Shown here: positions 47,214 to 57,556 of the stretch, one piece after another
How the letters are laid out: the number at the start of each line of letters is the position of its first letter
Numbering within the stretch: position 1 is the stretch's first letter
Assembly (NCBI RefSeq): GCF_010183535.1
Contig: NC_071332.1
Span: forward strand, 12,090,001-12,154,000
Direction of reading: 5' to 3'
DNA length: 64,000 bases
Source of the DNA: Caenorhabditis remanei
Lineage: Eukaryota; Nematoda; Chromadorea; Rhabditida; Rhabditidae
The notes under the pieces: model-generated
What the model was told of the DNA's origin: nothing
The model's input: only the letters and a program-made list of their open reading frames with translations
Databases searched by the model: none
Translations under genes and position numbers: made by a program

Positions 47214-48773
47214 TCACGGAGCTACATCTTCTTTATTGCATCCCTTCAGATACCAAGATTCTAAGTAAACATTGAAATAAGTGAAATGATCCTCGATATT
47301 GAATGGAAATACACTGCGCCCTACTGTAGTATCAGGAGCTGATCCTATTTTGAAGTTTGCTCCGAGAGCCATTCCTTGAGGGTACCAGATCTGGAAAAAA
47401 AACTCTCTCATGGAAACTCTTTTATGAATAAAAAGGCTATCAGATTCAATTCTATATCTCAAAATACCCGCCACTTACCTCTGTATTGTGATGAAATGAT
47501 CCTTTATCAATCTCATCTGGGAATGTTCTTGGTGGAAGTGCCGGAATCGGATCTTTACTATGTTCAATTCTCCACGAATCTGGAACCAACTCGTCATGTG
47601 CTTCTGCCAAATCAATATCTCCAATACGTGGCATCCCGAAAGTCACAAGTTTCGTACGAGATCCATCGATACCATAGGTTTTTGCCACGTAGGAAGAAGC
47701 TATCGAAGCCAAACCTCCACCAAGAGAATGCCCGAAGAACCACATCTTCATGTCTTGTTTTTCATTCAGAATCTTTTCCACGTCCTTCTGAATTCCCTTC
47801 TCCCATAAAGAATAGAATGCATTCAAATAATATCCATCAACAACTCCTTTTGTCACATTAAATTGAACTTTTGGATGTAGGAAGAATGAAATTCCCTCAT
47901 CAATCAACTGAAACAGTGTAGTCGTTCCTCTGAACACCAGAACCATTGCATTTCGGTCTTTGAGATAAGCACTGTATGCAAAACATGTCGTCTGAAATAT
48001 GAGAGTGACGTTTGTTTTTCTTCGGTGTGTTTTGGTTGTTTCTTGTGTATTTCAATGTATGTGCATTAAAAATTAAAAATTGGTGTGCAATAGCAAACAT
48101 TACTCATAAAAAAATAAGTCTATGAAAGTCACTTTGAAAAATACTTTTGCAAGAAAAACTCACAATTTCAGTCTCGTCACAGTAAATTTCATATGCATTG
48201 ATTATTTCAATGTTGTCGTCTTCTCCAAAACAAGTGTCCAGGGATCGAGAAAGCTGAAATTATGAATTTTTAGAAGGAATCGTGGGGGGGAAAGTAGTAC
48301 CTTCTGGTAACTGGGTGCATGTGTGGCAGCAATCAACGGGAGTACGGTTTCTCTCATGAACGATTCATCATATCTGAAAACAATATATTTCGGATTAGAT
48401 CAAATCTTTCGATCTGTCGATAATCTCAAAATGATTCAAATGATCGAGATATATCATAGGACAAACTAGTTAGCTACGTATTTTCCAGGCAGCTAGCCGA
48501 CGGGACTTGCAAATGAACTCACTTAACATTTGAAACATCCATCGGACAATTGTATTCGTGAAGTGTCCAATCATCCACGTGGCAATTATTCGTTGTAGTC
48601 TGCTCAGAAGCACAAGTATTCGAAGTGGAACACCACTGGCACCTGTATCCGAATCCAGTAGAGTTCACACATTTTAAGCAGGAATCAACACGTGAACATG
48701 AGTCTAATGGAGCGCAGTTACTCCAGGGAATCATGCAGAATAGCCATGAAATAAGAAGTAATAAATGTCGCAT
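47214..48773 (-). CDS. secreted class-3 (Lipase_3) lipase with N-terminal Cys-rich module
   Basis: Five exons, 48523-48773, 48301-48373, 48164-48253, 47479-47991 and 47214-47390, give about 367 residues. A signal peptide (MRHLLLLISWLFCMIPWSNC) is followed by a compact module with about eight cysteines, CLKCVNSTGFGYRCQWC and CASE, resembling a PSI/plexin repeat, as found before some nematode lipases. The catalytic domain has VLVFRGT (oxyanion region), GHSLGGGLAS with the nucleophile Ser, a TFGMPRIGD segment leading to the Asp, and the expected His in SFHHNTE. Likely a secreted triacylglycerol or phospholipid hydrolase. The last exon encodes a tail ending YLKGCNKEDVAP. Confidence 0.9.
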
Positions 48774-49468
48774 TTTTAAAAATTTTCTGATCTGCTTTAT
48801 TTTGACTCATTCCCTTTTATAGAATGAGTGCGTCACGGGGTATTAGGCAACGATCACTGCGATCCATTCCTTTTTCAGCGGTACTGATTAAGAAAAAGTG
48901 CAAAAATGTGAAATGACTAGGCAGTATCACTTCGAAAATAGCAACCCACGTGGCTATTTTGGAGCAGTTTTTAGAATTTAGTGGTCATCCCCACCAACTC
49001 AAAATAGGTTATCAGTTGATAAAAACATTCCATTGAGCACAAAGAGCCAATGGTCGAGACTACAGATTACTAATGATCTTTTGTCAATTTTCAGACCGCA
49101 AGAAGAACTGCCAAAGAACATAACATTTGTAATCTGTCTGGAAGTGTTATCACACCACACTCAATATATTGAGAACACCCGAAAATTAGAGTTACAGTAA
49201 TCAGTTCAAACACTATAGTTACCGTAATCTGATCCCCTCGCATTCTGTTCTTTTTCAAAACCTACAAAGTATGAAATCATCTTATCGTTCCGTGATTTCT
49301 TCAAATTCATTCCTCTTTTTCTGACTTTATTGCCATGATTCATCTGATTTAACATATTCAAACAAGAATGTTTGTACTTGAATCACTATTCTTTTGTGTA
49401 TTTAAAGACACCCATTTCACCATTTTGGGTCACATTTCCGAATTACCCAAAGCTTTTTTTTTTGAAAA
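48774..49468. other. divergent intergenic region
   Basis: Promoter side of both the lipase (-) and the Cys-rich gene (+). The lipase TATA box is at 48815-48821. No other feature. Confidence 0.55.
48815..48821 (-). promoter_or_regulatory. TATA box of the lipase
   Basis: TATAAAA on the - strand, about 42 bases before the ATG at 48773. Confidence 0.55.
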
Positions 49469-49788
49469 ATGGCCGCTTATTATAGTCCGTATTCAAACAA
49501 CGTGTGTACAACACAACCTTATCCACAACCACCGCCTCCAGTTATTGTGTGAGTTTCTATTTACAGACAGTTTGTGTTTCTAGTTTCTATGCTAATATTT
49601 CAATAAACTCCAAAAAGTAAACTAGACTTTCCATAACTTTCCCAATTTTCAGGTGTCAACCCCAACCTGATCACTGTCATCACCATGAACCGTCTTGCTG
49701 TGAGAGCTGTTTGGCATGTTGTGCCTGTTGTTTGTGTTTCAGTTGGTTGTGTTCATGTTTAGAAGACGGTTGTTGTTGTTGTGGCTAA
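49469..49788 (+). CDS. tiny Cys-rich tail protein (CYSTM-like)
   Basis: Two exons, 49469-49548 and 49653-49788, about 71 residues. The N-terminus is Tyr/Pro-rich (YPQPPPPVIV), then a His cluster, and the C-terminal half is almost solid cysteine around hydrophobic residues: CCESCLACCACCLCFSW, then C.C and a final run of four Cys before Gly. This is the layout of CYSTM/cysteine-rich transmembrane peptides, linked in other eukaryotes to stress tolerance and metal binding. The exon join preserves phase (GT|G) and AATAAA overlaps the stop region. Too short for firm assignment, but the composition is very unlikely by chance. Confidence 0.72.
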
Positions 49789-50388
49789 TAAATCAATATT
49801 TTAAAAAAAATTCAAAGTTCGATATCCCTATTACTTTTCGATCTTCCTACTATGAAGCTACTCGTGAAGTAGCCTCGATGAGATAGTTCACTATTGCAAA
49901 TATTTACATTGTCCAATTTCGTCGCTCTCTATCCAAAAAGAGAACAAAGACTGCACCCGGAAGAGTCTGAGCGCACAGAACAGCAACATTCTATTGTGGT
50001 ATTGTGTTCGGTTTCGTAAAATTATGATTTTTTAGTAATACTTATCGGGGAAAACAATGAACAGGTTTAAATTAAAGAAAGCGGGAGGAAATGCATCAGA
50101 GGATTTTAAGGCAAAAAAAAGAAAAAGGCCACCAAAAGACTAAAAAGCAACCCATAACTTTAAAAATAAAAAAAATCTCTATACATATCTTAATTATTAA
50201 ATATCACATGCAATAAATAAAATTATCGTAATTCGTAAGCACTGCCAAAACAATGGGGAAGCTCCTGGTGATGAGGATTTCAATGAAAAGAGACACAATC
50301 TTTGGGAAAAGGGGAACAACGATGGATTTTATACCCGGATATGTACAACATTTGTGGTTGATAGTTTCAATAAGAGGAAATTAAATTA
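49789..50388. other. convergent intergenic region
   Basis: 3' ends of the Cys-rich gene (+) and gly-7 (-). Lysine-rich pseudo-frames only. Nothing else is seen. Confidence 0.55.
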
Positions 50389-52776
50389 TTAACTGGATTG
50401 GTAATACTCCTTCCACACGAATTTCTGTCGTTGATTATCTTCAGTACAGGTTTCCAACGATACGTCAGATCCAGCTTCGGAAATTGTAATGCACATTCGT
50501 TTAGTGTTGTGTTGAATTTGTTGCGTATTCTGCAACCAGTAAATTTAGTTTTAATACTCCGAGTTGTGAAGCAAAAAATTAAGGTTATTGTATTCAAATT
50601 TATCCGATATTCCGAGTAAATATTCCTTACCCGGTCATATACGAAGTTTCCACTAACTGATCCTTTGACACAGTGATTAGCTTGAATTCGAATTCCATTT
50701 GCTGTCAGACACCATTCTCCTTGAGCCATTTGTCCTTGCACATTTAATCGAATCAACTGATTTCCACCGTATCCATGGCATCCAGATGCTCCAAGTGGTC
50801 CAGGAATACCACCCATTCTATCGAGACATTTTCCAGTTGCCGGATTTCTAGCCTCTCCCCATACGTCATTAGGTGGAAGAAGGGGATAACTCTTTAGAAC
50901 ATCATAGGCAACATTCTCCATATACCATTTGAATGATTTACATTGAAGCTTGTCACGAAGAGCAAGTTGAGCAGATATGTCTCCTGGATTCACATGGGCA
51001 GCTTGTGGTTCACGGGTTAAGTAATATTTTGAATAATCGTCCATCCATGTTTTCACAACACGCATCATGTTCTGAAATGAAAATATTGGGTAATGTTTAC
51101 AATATCAGGTGCCTTATTTAAACATTTCAATATCAGAGCGCAGAATAAACTCACAATAGAAATCACTGGTTTTCCAGAGAACTTTCCGAAACCATAAGGC
51201 ATATGGCTTCTGTAAACATGACCAACATGCGAGCAAGGAACGAAAACGATTCCACCTCCACATTGCCAAATCTTGAAACTCAATTCGTACTGTTCTCCTC
51301 CCCAGATTTGAAGTCCTTCGTCATAATATCCGAGCTCCTTGAACCACAAACGATTGATAGCGAAAAGACCTCCAGCGTGAGTTGGCGAACGGAATGGCTG
51401 ACTGTTGTGCTGTCTATGAGCCGATTCTCTTTCAGTGATTTGAGTCTCTTTGTACAACAATCCCCACTCGAAAATTCCAGAATGATGAGCATTCGGACTT
51501 CCGTACACACTTCTGTATTCCCAGGAATTCGAGTCGATTCCATCGATAACTGGAACTGTCATGACTTTTCGATTCTGTTTGATTGGAGCCAGAAGTGGTG
51601 GAAGCCAATTGGTATTGACTTCACAGTGAGCATCGAGGAAGAGAACGACTTCTCCTGTTGAGTGTTTCGCTCCAATTGAACGAGCATTGATGAGTCCTTC
51701 GCGTTGTTCGGTTCGGACTACGATTACTTTTCCGTTGAAACGAGTCACATACTTGTCCAGCTTTTCTTTGAGATGAGCTAAAAACAAATAGGCGTCTTTG
51801 GTTAATTTCTTGCTATATTCGGAATGTCAGTTGGAATTTTGGAAATAATTGACTTACGTTTATCAGAATCGTCATCAACCATGACAATCGATTCAATCAA
51901 CTCTGGTGGTGACCTGAGCAACACCGAATGAACAGTTCTCAACAATGGAGTCCATCCTTCGTTATGGAATACAATAACTACTGAAACAGTCGGTAGATTC
52001 TCTGGATAATCCCAATGCTTGCACTCTTTCGGTCTAATATCCGGAATAGTTCGATTCATTGAGATCAAATCAGAGACGTATGTATTGAAACCAAATTCTT
52101 TCTCTGCTGCTCTTCCAGCCGCCATTCCTTCTTCATCGGTTACAGGAACAGGTCGACCATGTTCTCCAGGTTGATTTGACGGAATTTCTGGCGTTTTAGG
52201 CTCATAATTTCCCAGTTCACCATCTCGGAAAATAGTGTTCGGATCCGGTCCTCCAGGAAGTTCTTTGTTAGTCAGTTCATCCAAATCATCGAATTTCAGA
52301 GCAGCACTATTGGAATCAAGAGAAGAGAAAGTCTGAATACAATTGGAACTTGACGGGTTAGTTATTAAAGTAAACTTTTTTTAAATCTCTGAAACTGTCT
52401 CATATTTATTCATTACAATATCCGATTACCGTAAGAGTTACTGAGCTTAAAAAGTAGAGTTTTTTCAAAGCGCTGTGAACTTTACTCGCATATTGTGAAT
52501 TGAATGTGAAACCTTTTAAAATAGCTCAATTTCTTGTCTGCATACAATTCACTTTTGTCACAATAACGTCGTTTCCTCTCTTCAAAGTCACAAACTCTCA
52601 CCTTTCCTTTGTTATTATATACAAATCCAAATAGAACGAGGACTCCTAGACAGATGTACGTCGTCACTCGACATCCTCTGAAAATAAATTAACTATACAA
52701 AAACAGAAATGTCTTCAAAATTCTACCTTTGCCTCCATAATCTTTGAAGTTGGAGTTTTTTCCTAGCGATAATCAT
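50389..52776 (-). CDS. gly-7: polypeptide N-acetylgalactosaminyltransferase (GALNT7-type)
   Basis: Six exons, 52727-52776, 52602-52677, 51858-52332, 51155-51777, 50631-51071 and 50389-50529, encode 601 residues. It is a type II Golgi membrane protein: a short basic cytoplasmic tail (MIIARKKLQLQRLWRQR), TM at about residues 21-40 (TTYICLGVLVLFGFVY), stem, GT-A catalytic domain and ricin-like lectin domain. Visible motifs: VVIVFHNEGW, VDDDSDK, REGLINARS, the metal-binding DAHCEVN, GGLFAI and WGGEQYELSFKIWQCGG. It adds GalNAc to Ser/Thr in mucin-type O-glycosylation. The GNYEPK, FGFN, ISMNR and ECKHW stem/domain start resembles GALNT7, for which the C. elegans member is GLY-7. Divergent from mrpl-39. 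Confidence 0.92.
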
Positions 52777-53088
52777 TCTGGTTTATACCCTGCAAGATAA
52801 AAATACATGTTGAAGGGTATAGAAAAGTTCGAAAAAAAATCAGAAAAAAATCAGGACCAATTTAAAACGAAGAAGCTCATAAAAATTCTGTAAAACTGTA
52901 CCTGTACAACGTTTCAATGTGTTGGCAATCCAGTCTCCGCCTACTTTCTGCAAGCCCGCGGCATGGCTTTCGGCAACCGCCGCACACAGTTCTCTCTGAA
53001 CAAAGGCGATATTCTATTTCCTGTCGACTTTCTTCCATTTTCTGATGGTTTCCGTAGTTAATTGAATTGTTTTCTAGGTCAATTGAAC
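52777..53088. other. bidirectional promoter region, gly-7 / mrpl-39
   Basis: 312 bp between two divergent housekeeping-type genes. It is less AT-rich around 52930-52990 than the flanks. No TATA box is seen, as is usual for such promoters. A TTCTAG acceptor-like site 11 bases before the mrpl-39 ATG may receive a spliced leader. Confidence 0.5.
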
Positions 53089-54336
53089 ATGAAAGTGCCC
53101 GTCAGAAGTATACTCGCTCTCCGGAAGGCGTCGACGGCTGTGGCTGCTGTTGAAAGTGAGGCTACGTTCAAATAAATATATAAACTGAATAAAAATTAAC
53201 TAAACATCACAAATCTGAAGTATTTAATGACAACTCTCTCCTTTTCAAAAATAGAAACCTATTCTATGAAGAATCAGATTTTTAACGAACTGTCAACGAT
53301 TTTTTCAATCAAAAAACCTTAACGATTGTGCCTCAAAAAATCAATTGCAGAAATTACGCCAGTCACTCTCTCATCCGAATTCTTCGATCACATTCGCCAT
53401 GAAGTGTACGGAGATTCGAAAAAAGTGGATAAAGTCGTCGTAACAGTGAAAACAGAAGAATCCAGTAAGCCAGTTTTGGTTAACCGAAACGTGTCGACTG
53501 CATTCCACTGTCTTAATCGTGAGTTTTATCGGTTTTAGAATTTATCTAAAAGATGAACTTGCAGACATAAACAAGCAATTCGCTGATGATGCAGTTCTCG
53601 TCGAAGTGATTCCATCAGTTGGAGGTTCATACTTCAGTAGTGTCAATCAACCACTTCAAGATCAAGCTGAAATTCGCAAAATTGGATTCGATACGCTGGA
53701 GAACTTAAATTTAGTCAATGAAGCTTATTGGAGATCATGCTCACTGGTCACTGCTGCATTTTTAAGAGAAGCTTTAGATGTTGACGTGGATTTTAAGTTT
53801 CCAGGTGGAAATATTAAAGACGGATTCTTCTCAGTTGTTGTAAAAGGATTGGATGGAAATATTTTCACACCGGTGAGTTGTTTTGAAAAAGTATTATTGT
53901 TGATGTTAAAATTTTGCTGAATCAGCGAGTTGTTTTTATAATCTCGTTTGAGAAGCTATGAACAACTAGAGCCTTAAACAAAAAAACATGTTTACAGGAT
54001 GAGCTGGGAACAATCAATCGGTTTGGAAAATCCTATATCCGAGAAGAAAAACAATTGGAAGTAATTTCAATTCCAAGCACAATAGCAGAAGAGTCTGGAA
54101 TCAACGGAGATAATTTGATTCGAATCGGTCGTCAAGTATTCTCAACAAATGGTCCAGTCATCAGATCTACTCGTCAAATTGGTCGTTTTTTGATTCTTCG
54201 ATCTAAAATTGCTGCAAAATCTGAGAAAGATGTTATCGTCGGAGGAGTGTCGATTCCAACAAAACAACCAACTTCTTCTTATTCCTGGAGTCTTATTGCG
54301 AAGAATGCTAATCAGAAATTCAATAGAAATTTATGA
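53089..54336 (+). CDS. mrpl-39: mitochondrial large-subunit ribosomal protein L39
   Basis: Four exons, 53089-53155, 53351-53518, 53565-53872 and 53998-54336, about 293 residues. The N-terminus is a basic amphipathic presequence (MKVPVRSILALRKASTAVAA). Matches to MRPL39 from other animals: NRNVSTAFHCLNH (cf. NKNISTPYSC), VNEAYWRSC, a bacterial threonyl-tRNA-synthetase-derived fold, IGRQVFSTNGPVIRST and GVSIPTKQP. It is a structural protein of the mitochondrial large ribosomal subunit. Exon 3 ends at a GTGAGT and the intron of about 125 bp contains no other exon. Confidence 0.85.
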
Positions 54337-54729
54337 ATTTTGTAGATCTCTTTTCTTAACTCCATTGTTAAATTTAGACTTTCAGTTTTCATATTCTGCA
54401 GTGTTTAAGCATCAAGTTTCACGAAAAAGTTTCACGAAAAAAAAATTTTTTTTTTAAGAAAAAAAAAATTTTTTGAATTATTAAAAATCTGGTACTGTTT
54501 TTGTAGAGTAGTTAGATTTTTGCGCATTATCTTTTGTTATTCTCTTCTTCGTTATTTCTGATCTTCTATTCAAATTTACAAAAAATCTTTCAAGAAACGC
54601 TTGATATTCTTTGTGCACAATGGGGAGTTTTTCAAGAAAACTGAATAATTTATTATTAATTAGAACATATGTACAAAAAAAATTCTAGATAAAGTGGCTA
54701 AAACAACTTCGAGCCACTCAAAAACTAAG
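54337..54729. other. convergent intergenic region with AT palindromes
   Basis: Contains a direct duplication AGTTTCACGAAAA at 54416-54440, then alternating A and T runs to 54476 that can fold on themselves. No coding signal. Confidence 0.6.
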
Positions 54730-56632
54730 TTAACCATTTTTCAGGAAGTTATTGAAGAATCCCTGAGCTACTTCCCCGCTAATCAAGTTATTCAGTTGTC
54801 CTAAAACAGCTGCTGGTGACTGATCCATCATTCCAGAAACCTCCTCACATCGTTTCATAGCTCTCTGCAATTGAGTTCCAATCTCTAAACTAGCAATCAC
54901 ATCACACGTGGCAACAGCCTCTCTCAATGAATCGCATTGCTGTCTTTCGGCACCGCGTCGACACGTTTCTTGTGATGCCTTCAGAAGATCAATCTCTCCT
55001 GTCATGATTGCTCTTCGGAGTTCTTCACCCCACGCATCGAATGTCTTCTCATCAGCTTGATCTTGACATTTTCCATATGCGATTTGCATAAATTCAGAAA
55101 TAAATGGAAGACATCCTTTTCCACGTGGCAAACCGAAATTACTATCGGCATTTGGCACGAGATCTTGAATTCCGATTTGGGGGAGCGGCTCTGGTTTTCC
55201 AGATGCTCCCTGGGGCTGAGTACCGGTGCCAACTTGAAGGAAACGACGGGCGATTTGCATGAATGGAGATCCATCGAATGAGTTTGTCTGAAATTTAAAC
55301 AATTGAACATGCTAGAAGTTATGGAAAGACAGGAATTTTTATGCCAAAGCATTCAATGACTCACAGGTGCTGGAGGCCTTGACAGCGTTGGAGCAGCAGC
55401 GGCAGCAGAAGATGCAGAAGCTGGAGCAGCCACTTCGACTGGAACGGCATCTTGTGCTTCTGGAAGAGCTTCTCCAATGGGTTCAGCATATCGAATCTCT
55501 CGAATCTTCTCTCCCATCGCAACGTTCTTTTTGAATTCTCGAACTCCCAAAACATCTCGTCCGCCTGTATCAAACGTATTATCTCTAGAAGACGAATCTT
55601 GAGAATTGGAAATTCCAAAAATTGGTGGCATGGTTACTGTAGATGGAGTCGAAGGAAGAGGCGGAGTTCCGAAAGTCATTGGAGGAAGAGTTGGGAATGT
55701 GGATGGAGGTGGTGGAGGAGTGGGGTTGGCATTTTGAGATCCCATTTTATCAAGAGCATCGAGGAAGGCGTTTCGTCCTTGGAACGCCAAGTTTTGGATA
55801 GCTGAAATGAGAGATGTTGGGAAAGAATTCTGAATAATCTGGGCATCCGGAAATGCGGACACACAGACAGACGACTAAATGAAAACTCGTTTAATTCTCA
55901 CCTCCACCAATCATCTGTGACGGTCTTTGTTCGGGTGTCGGTGGTTTCGGAGCGGCTATCGTCCTCCTTCAATTCGGAATACTTTGTACTTTTTTCAAGT
56001 TGTTTCGTTGTTTCTCTTACATCAAAAACAGGTTCTTTTGGTGGAAACCCACCGTTTAACCCTAATCCTTGTCAAAAAGTCGAGAAAGTAATTTTGATTT
56101 TTTTAAACTTTCGGAATTTTGATATTCTGGAGAAGAGGTGTGCAGATTTGGTAGAATTCTCATTTTAGAGTACGGTTGGTATTCATAGCAAGCTGGGGGT
56201 GGTGTGAACTCAAGGTTCGCTTTTTTGGAGCTCGAAAAGAACAAATGGGTACTGTAACCTTGAAAGAAAAGGACTATTGCTATTCAATGAGATAATCTCT
56301 ATAGACTAAAATATTTCAGAAACTACTGACTCAGATTTCAATCAAAGATGATCCTACTGTAGAAGTGCAATCAGATCAAGTTGCAACAATTTTCAAAAAG
56401 AGAAAACTCACTGAACATCTCTCTCGTTCTCTTTCATATTATTAGTTGCCATTGACGATAACTCTGTTGCCAACTCAGCCATACTTCGCATATTCTCAGG
56501 TCGTAACAATGAAAGCAATGGCTGAATGTCCATATTCTATAAACTGAAATTTCAGGTTTCAAATCTGAAATCGACGGAACTCACCTGACATTGAATACCT
56601 GGAAAGGTCAGGAGAAAAAGTAAAAGTATCAT
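54730..56632 (-). CDS. secreted Pro-rich, Cys-rich protein of unknown function
   Basis: Proposed exons 56585-56632, 56412-56536, 55902-55966, 55365-55801 and 54730-55287 give about 410 residues in phase. The first exon is a signal peptide (MILLLFLLTFPGIQC) preceded directly by a TTACACAG acceptor at the ATG, a classic SL1 trans-splice arrangement. Then come a Met/Leu-rich helix, a Pro-rich middle (NPTPPPPPSTFPTLPP), an Ala/Pro stretch, and a conserved-looking C-terminal domain with six Cys (KGC, GKC, ETC, QQC, ATC, KRC). The small exon 55902-55966 uses a weak acceptor (TTGAAG) and is the least certain part. No known family is recognised; an extracellular role is inferred from the signal peptide. 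Confidence 0.7.
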
Positions 56633-57556
56633 ATCTGTGTAAGTGAGAGGGATACCTAAATAAAAGTGAGATGTGTTGTCAAAAAGGTGAAAAGAAAAAG
56701 GGACGGATGTCTTTCTGTGGTTATGGTTGGGTGACAGAGAGGATACAGGCAATCTGGGCAACGAGGCATGTCTGCTTCTCTGGTTGAGTCTCTATGGCTT
56801 GCATACTATCTACGAAGATTCAAGTTCTTCTGAATGAGAGAGAAGAGAGGGATGAAGAAGCTTAGTGATGAGAATGGAAGGAATGACTCATTAACTACTG
56901 CATCATTCTTTTATCATGTAGCTACATCATTGCGTTTTCACGATTATGATGATGATGTAATCAGTAATTACGAGGAACGACACGAAGAAGGCTTGAAGTT
57001 AGGTACGAATCTTGATGAGACTGGTTTGGTTCTAGAAGATACGTGGGATGATTAAGGTTCAAGAAGATATTAGAGACTACATGGGTAATCACATCTCTAG
57101 CATAGAGAAAGATGCGCACTTTACAAAGTTTTAAACAACAACAACAACCATCTTAAGATTCAGACACACATTGACAGTTTTCATAGTTATCTATTATATA
57201 TTCGTGAATCTCTTAATCCTCTCTGAAACCATATTTCCCAGTTTCAGTTTCAGCAGTTACATTTCATGAAACTATCCATCTACAATGTAACAAAAATACT
57301 ATTCTTGATTTCTTTTCACTTTTCGAAAATCGAATGGCATCCTCTGATAACTTCAATCAACTGGAAAGAGAAGGTAAATCGTTGACAACTGGCTGCCAGT
57401 TCCATGGATCGAAAGGGAAAGTTATTCATGTAGCATATTATGGGAATAAAACAAGTTCAAAAACAAATAAATTTTAAATTGAAGAGTCTCTAAAAATAAA
57501 TACTTTATTTTTTCGAATCAATTAGTTCACAAGTAATTCATCACTCTTCCTATCCC
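56633..57556. other. intergenic
   Basis: Upstream of the secreted-protein gene and downstream of the pseudokinase gene, whose AATAAA on the - strand lies at 57504-57509. The acidic frame at 56834-57055 has no family match and no splice context and is judged chance. Confidence 0.5.

Noticed and set aside
56834..57055. Acidic 73-residue + strand frame ending EDTWDD
   Set aside because: No homologue recognised, no promoter or splice context; probably chance.
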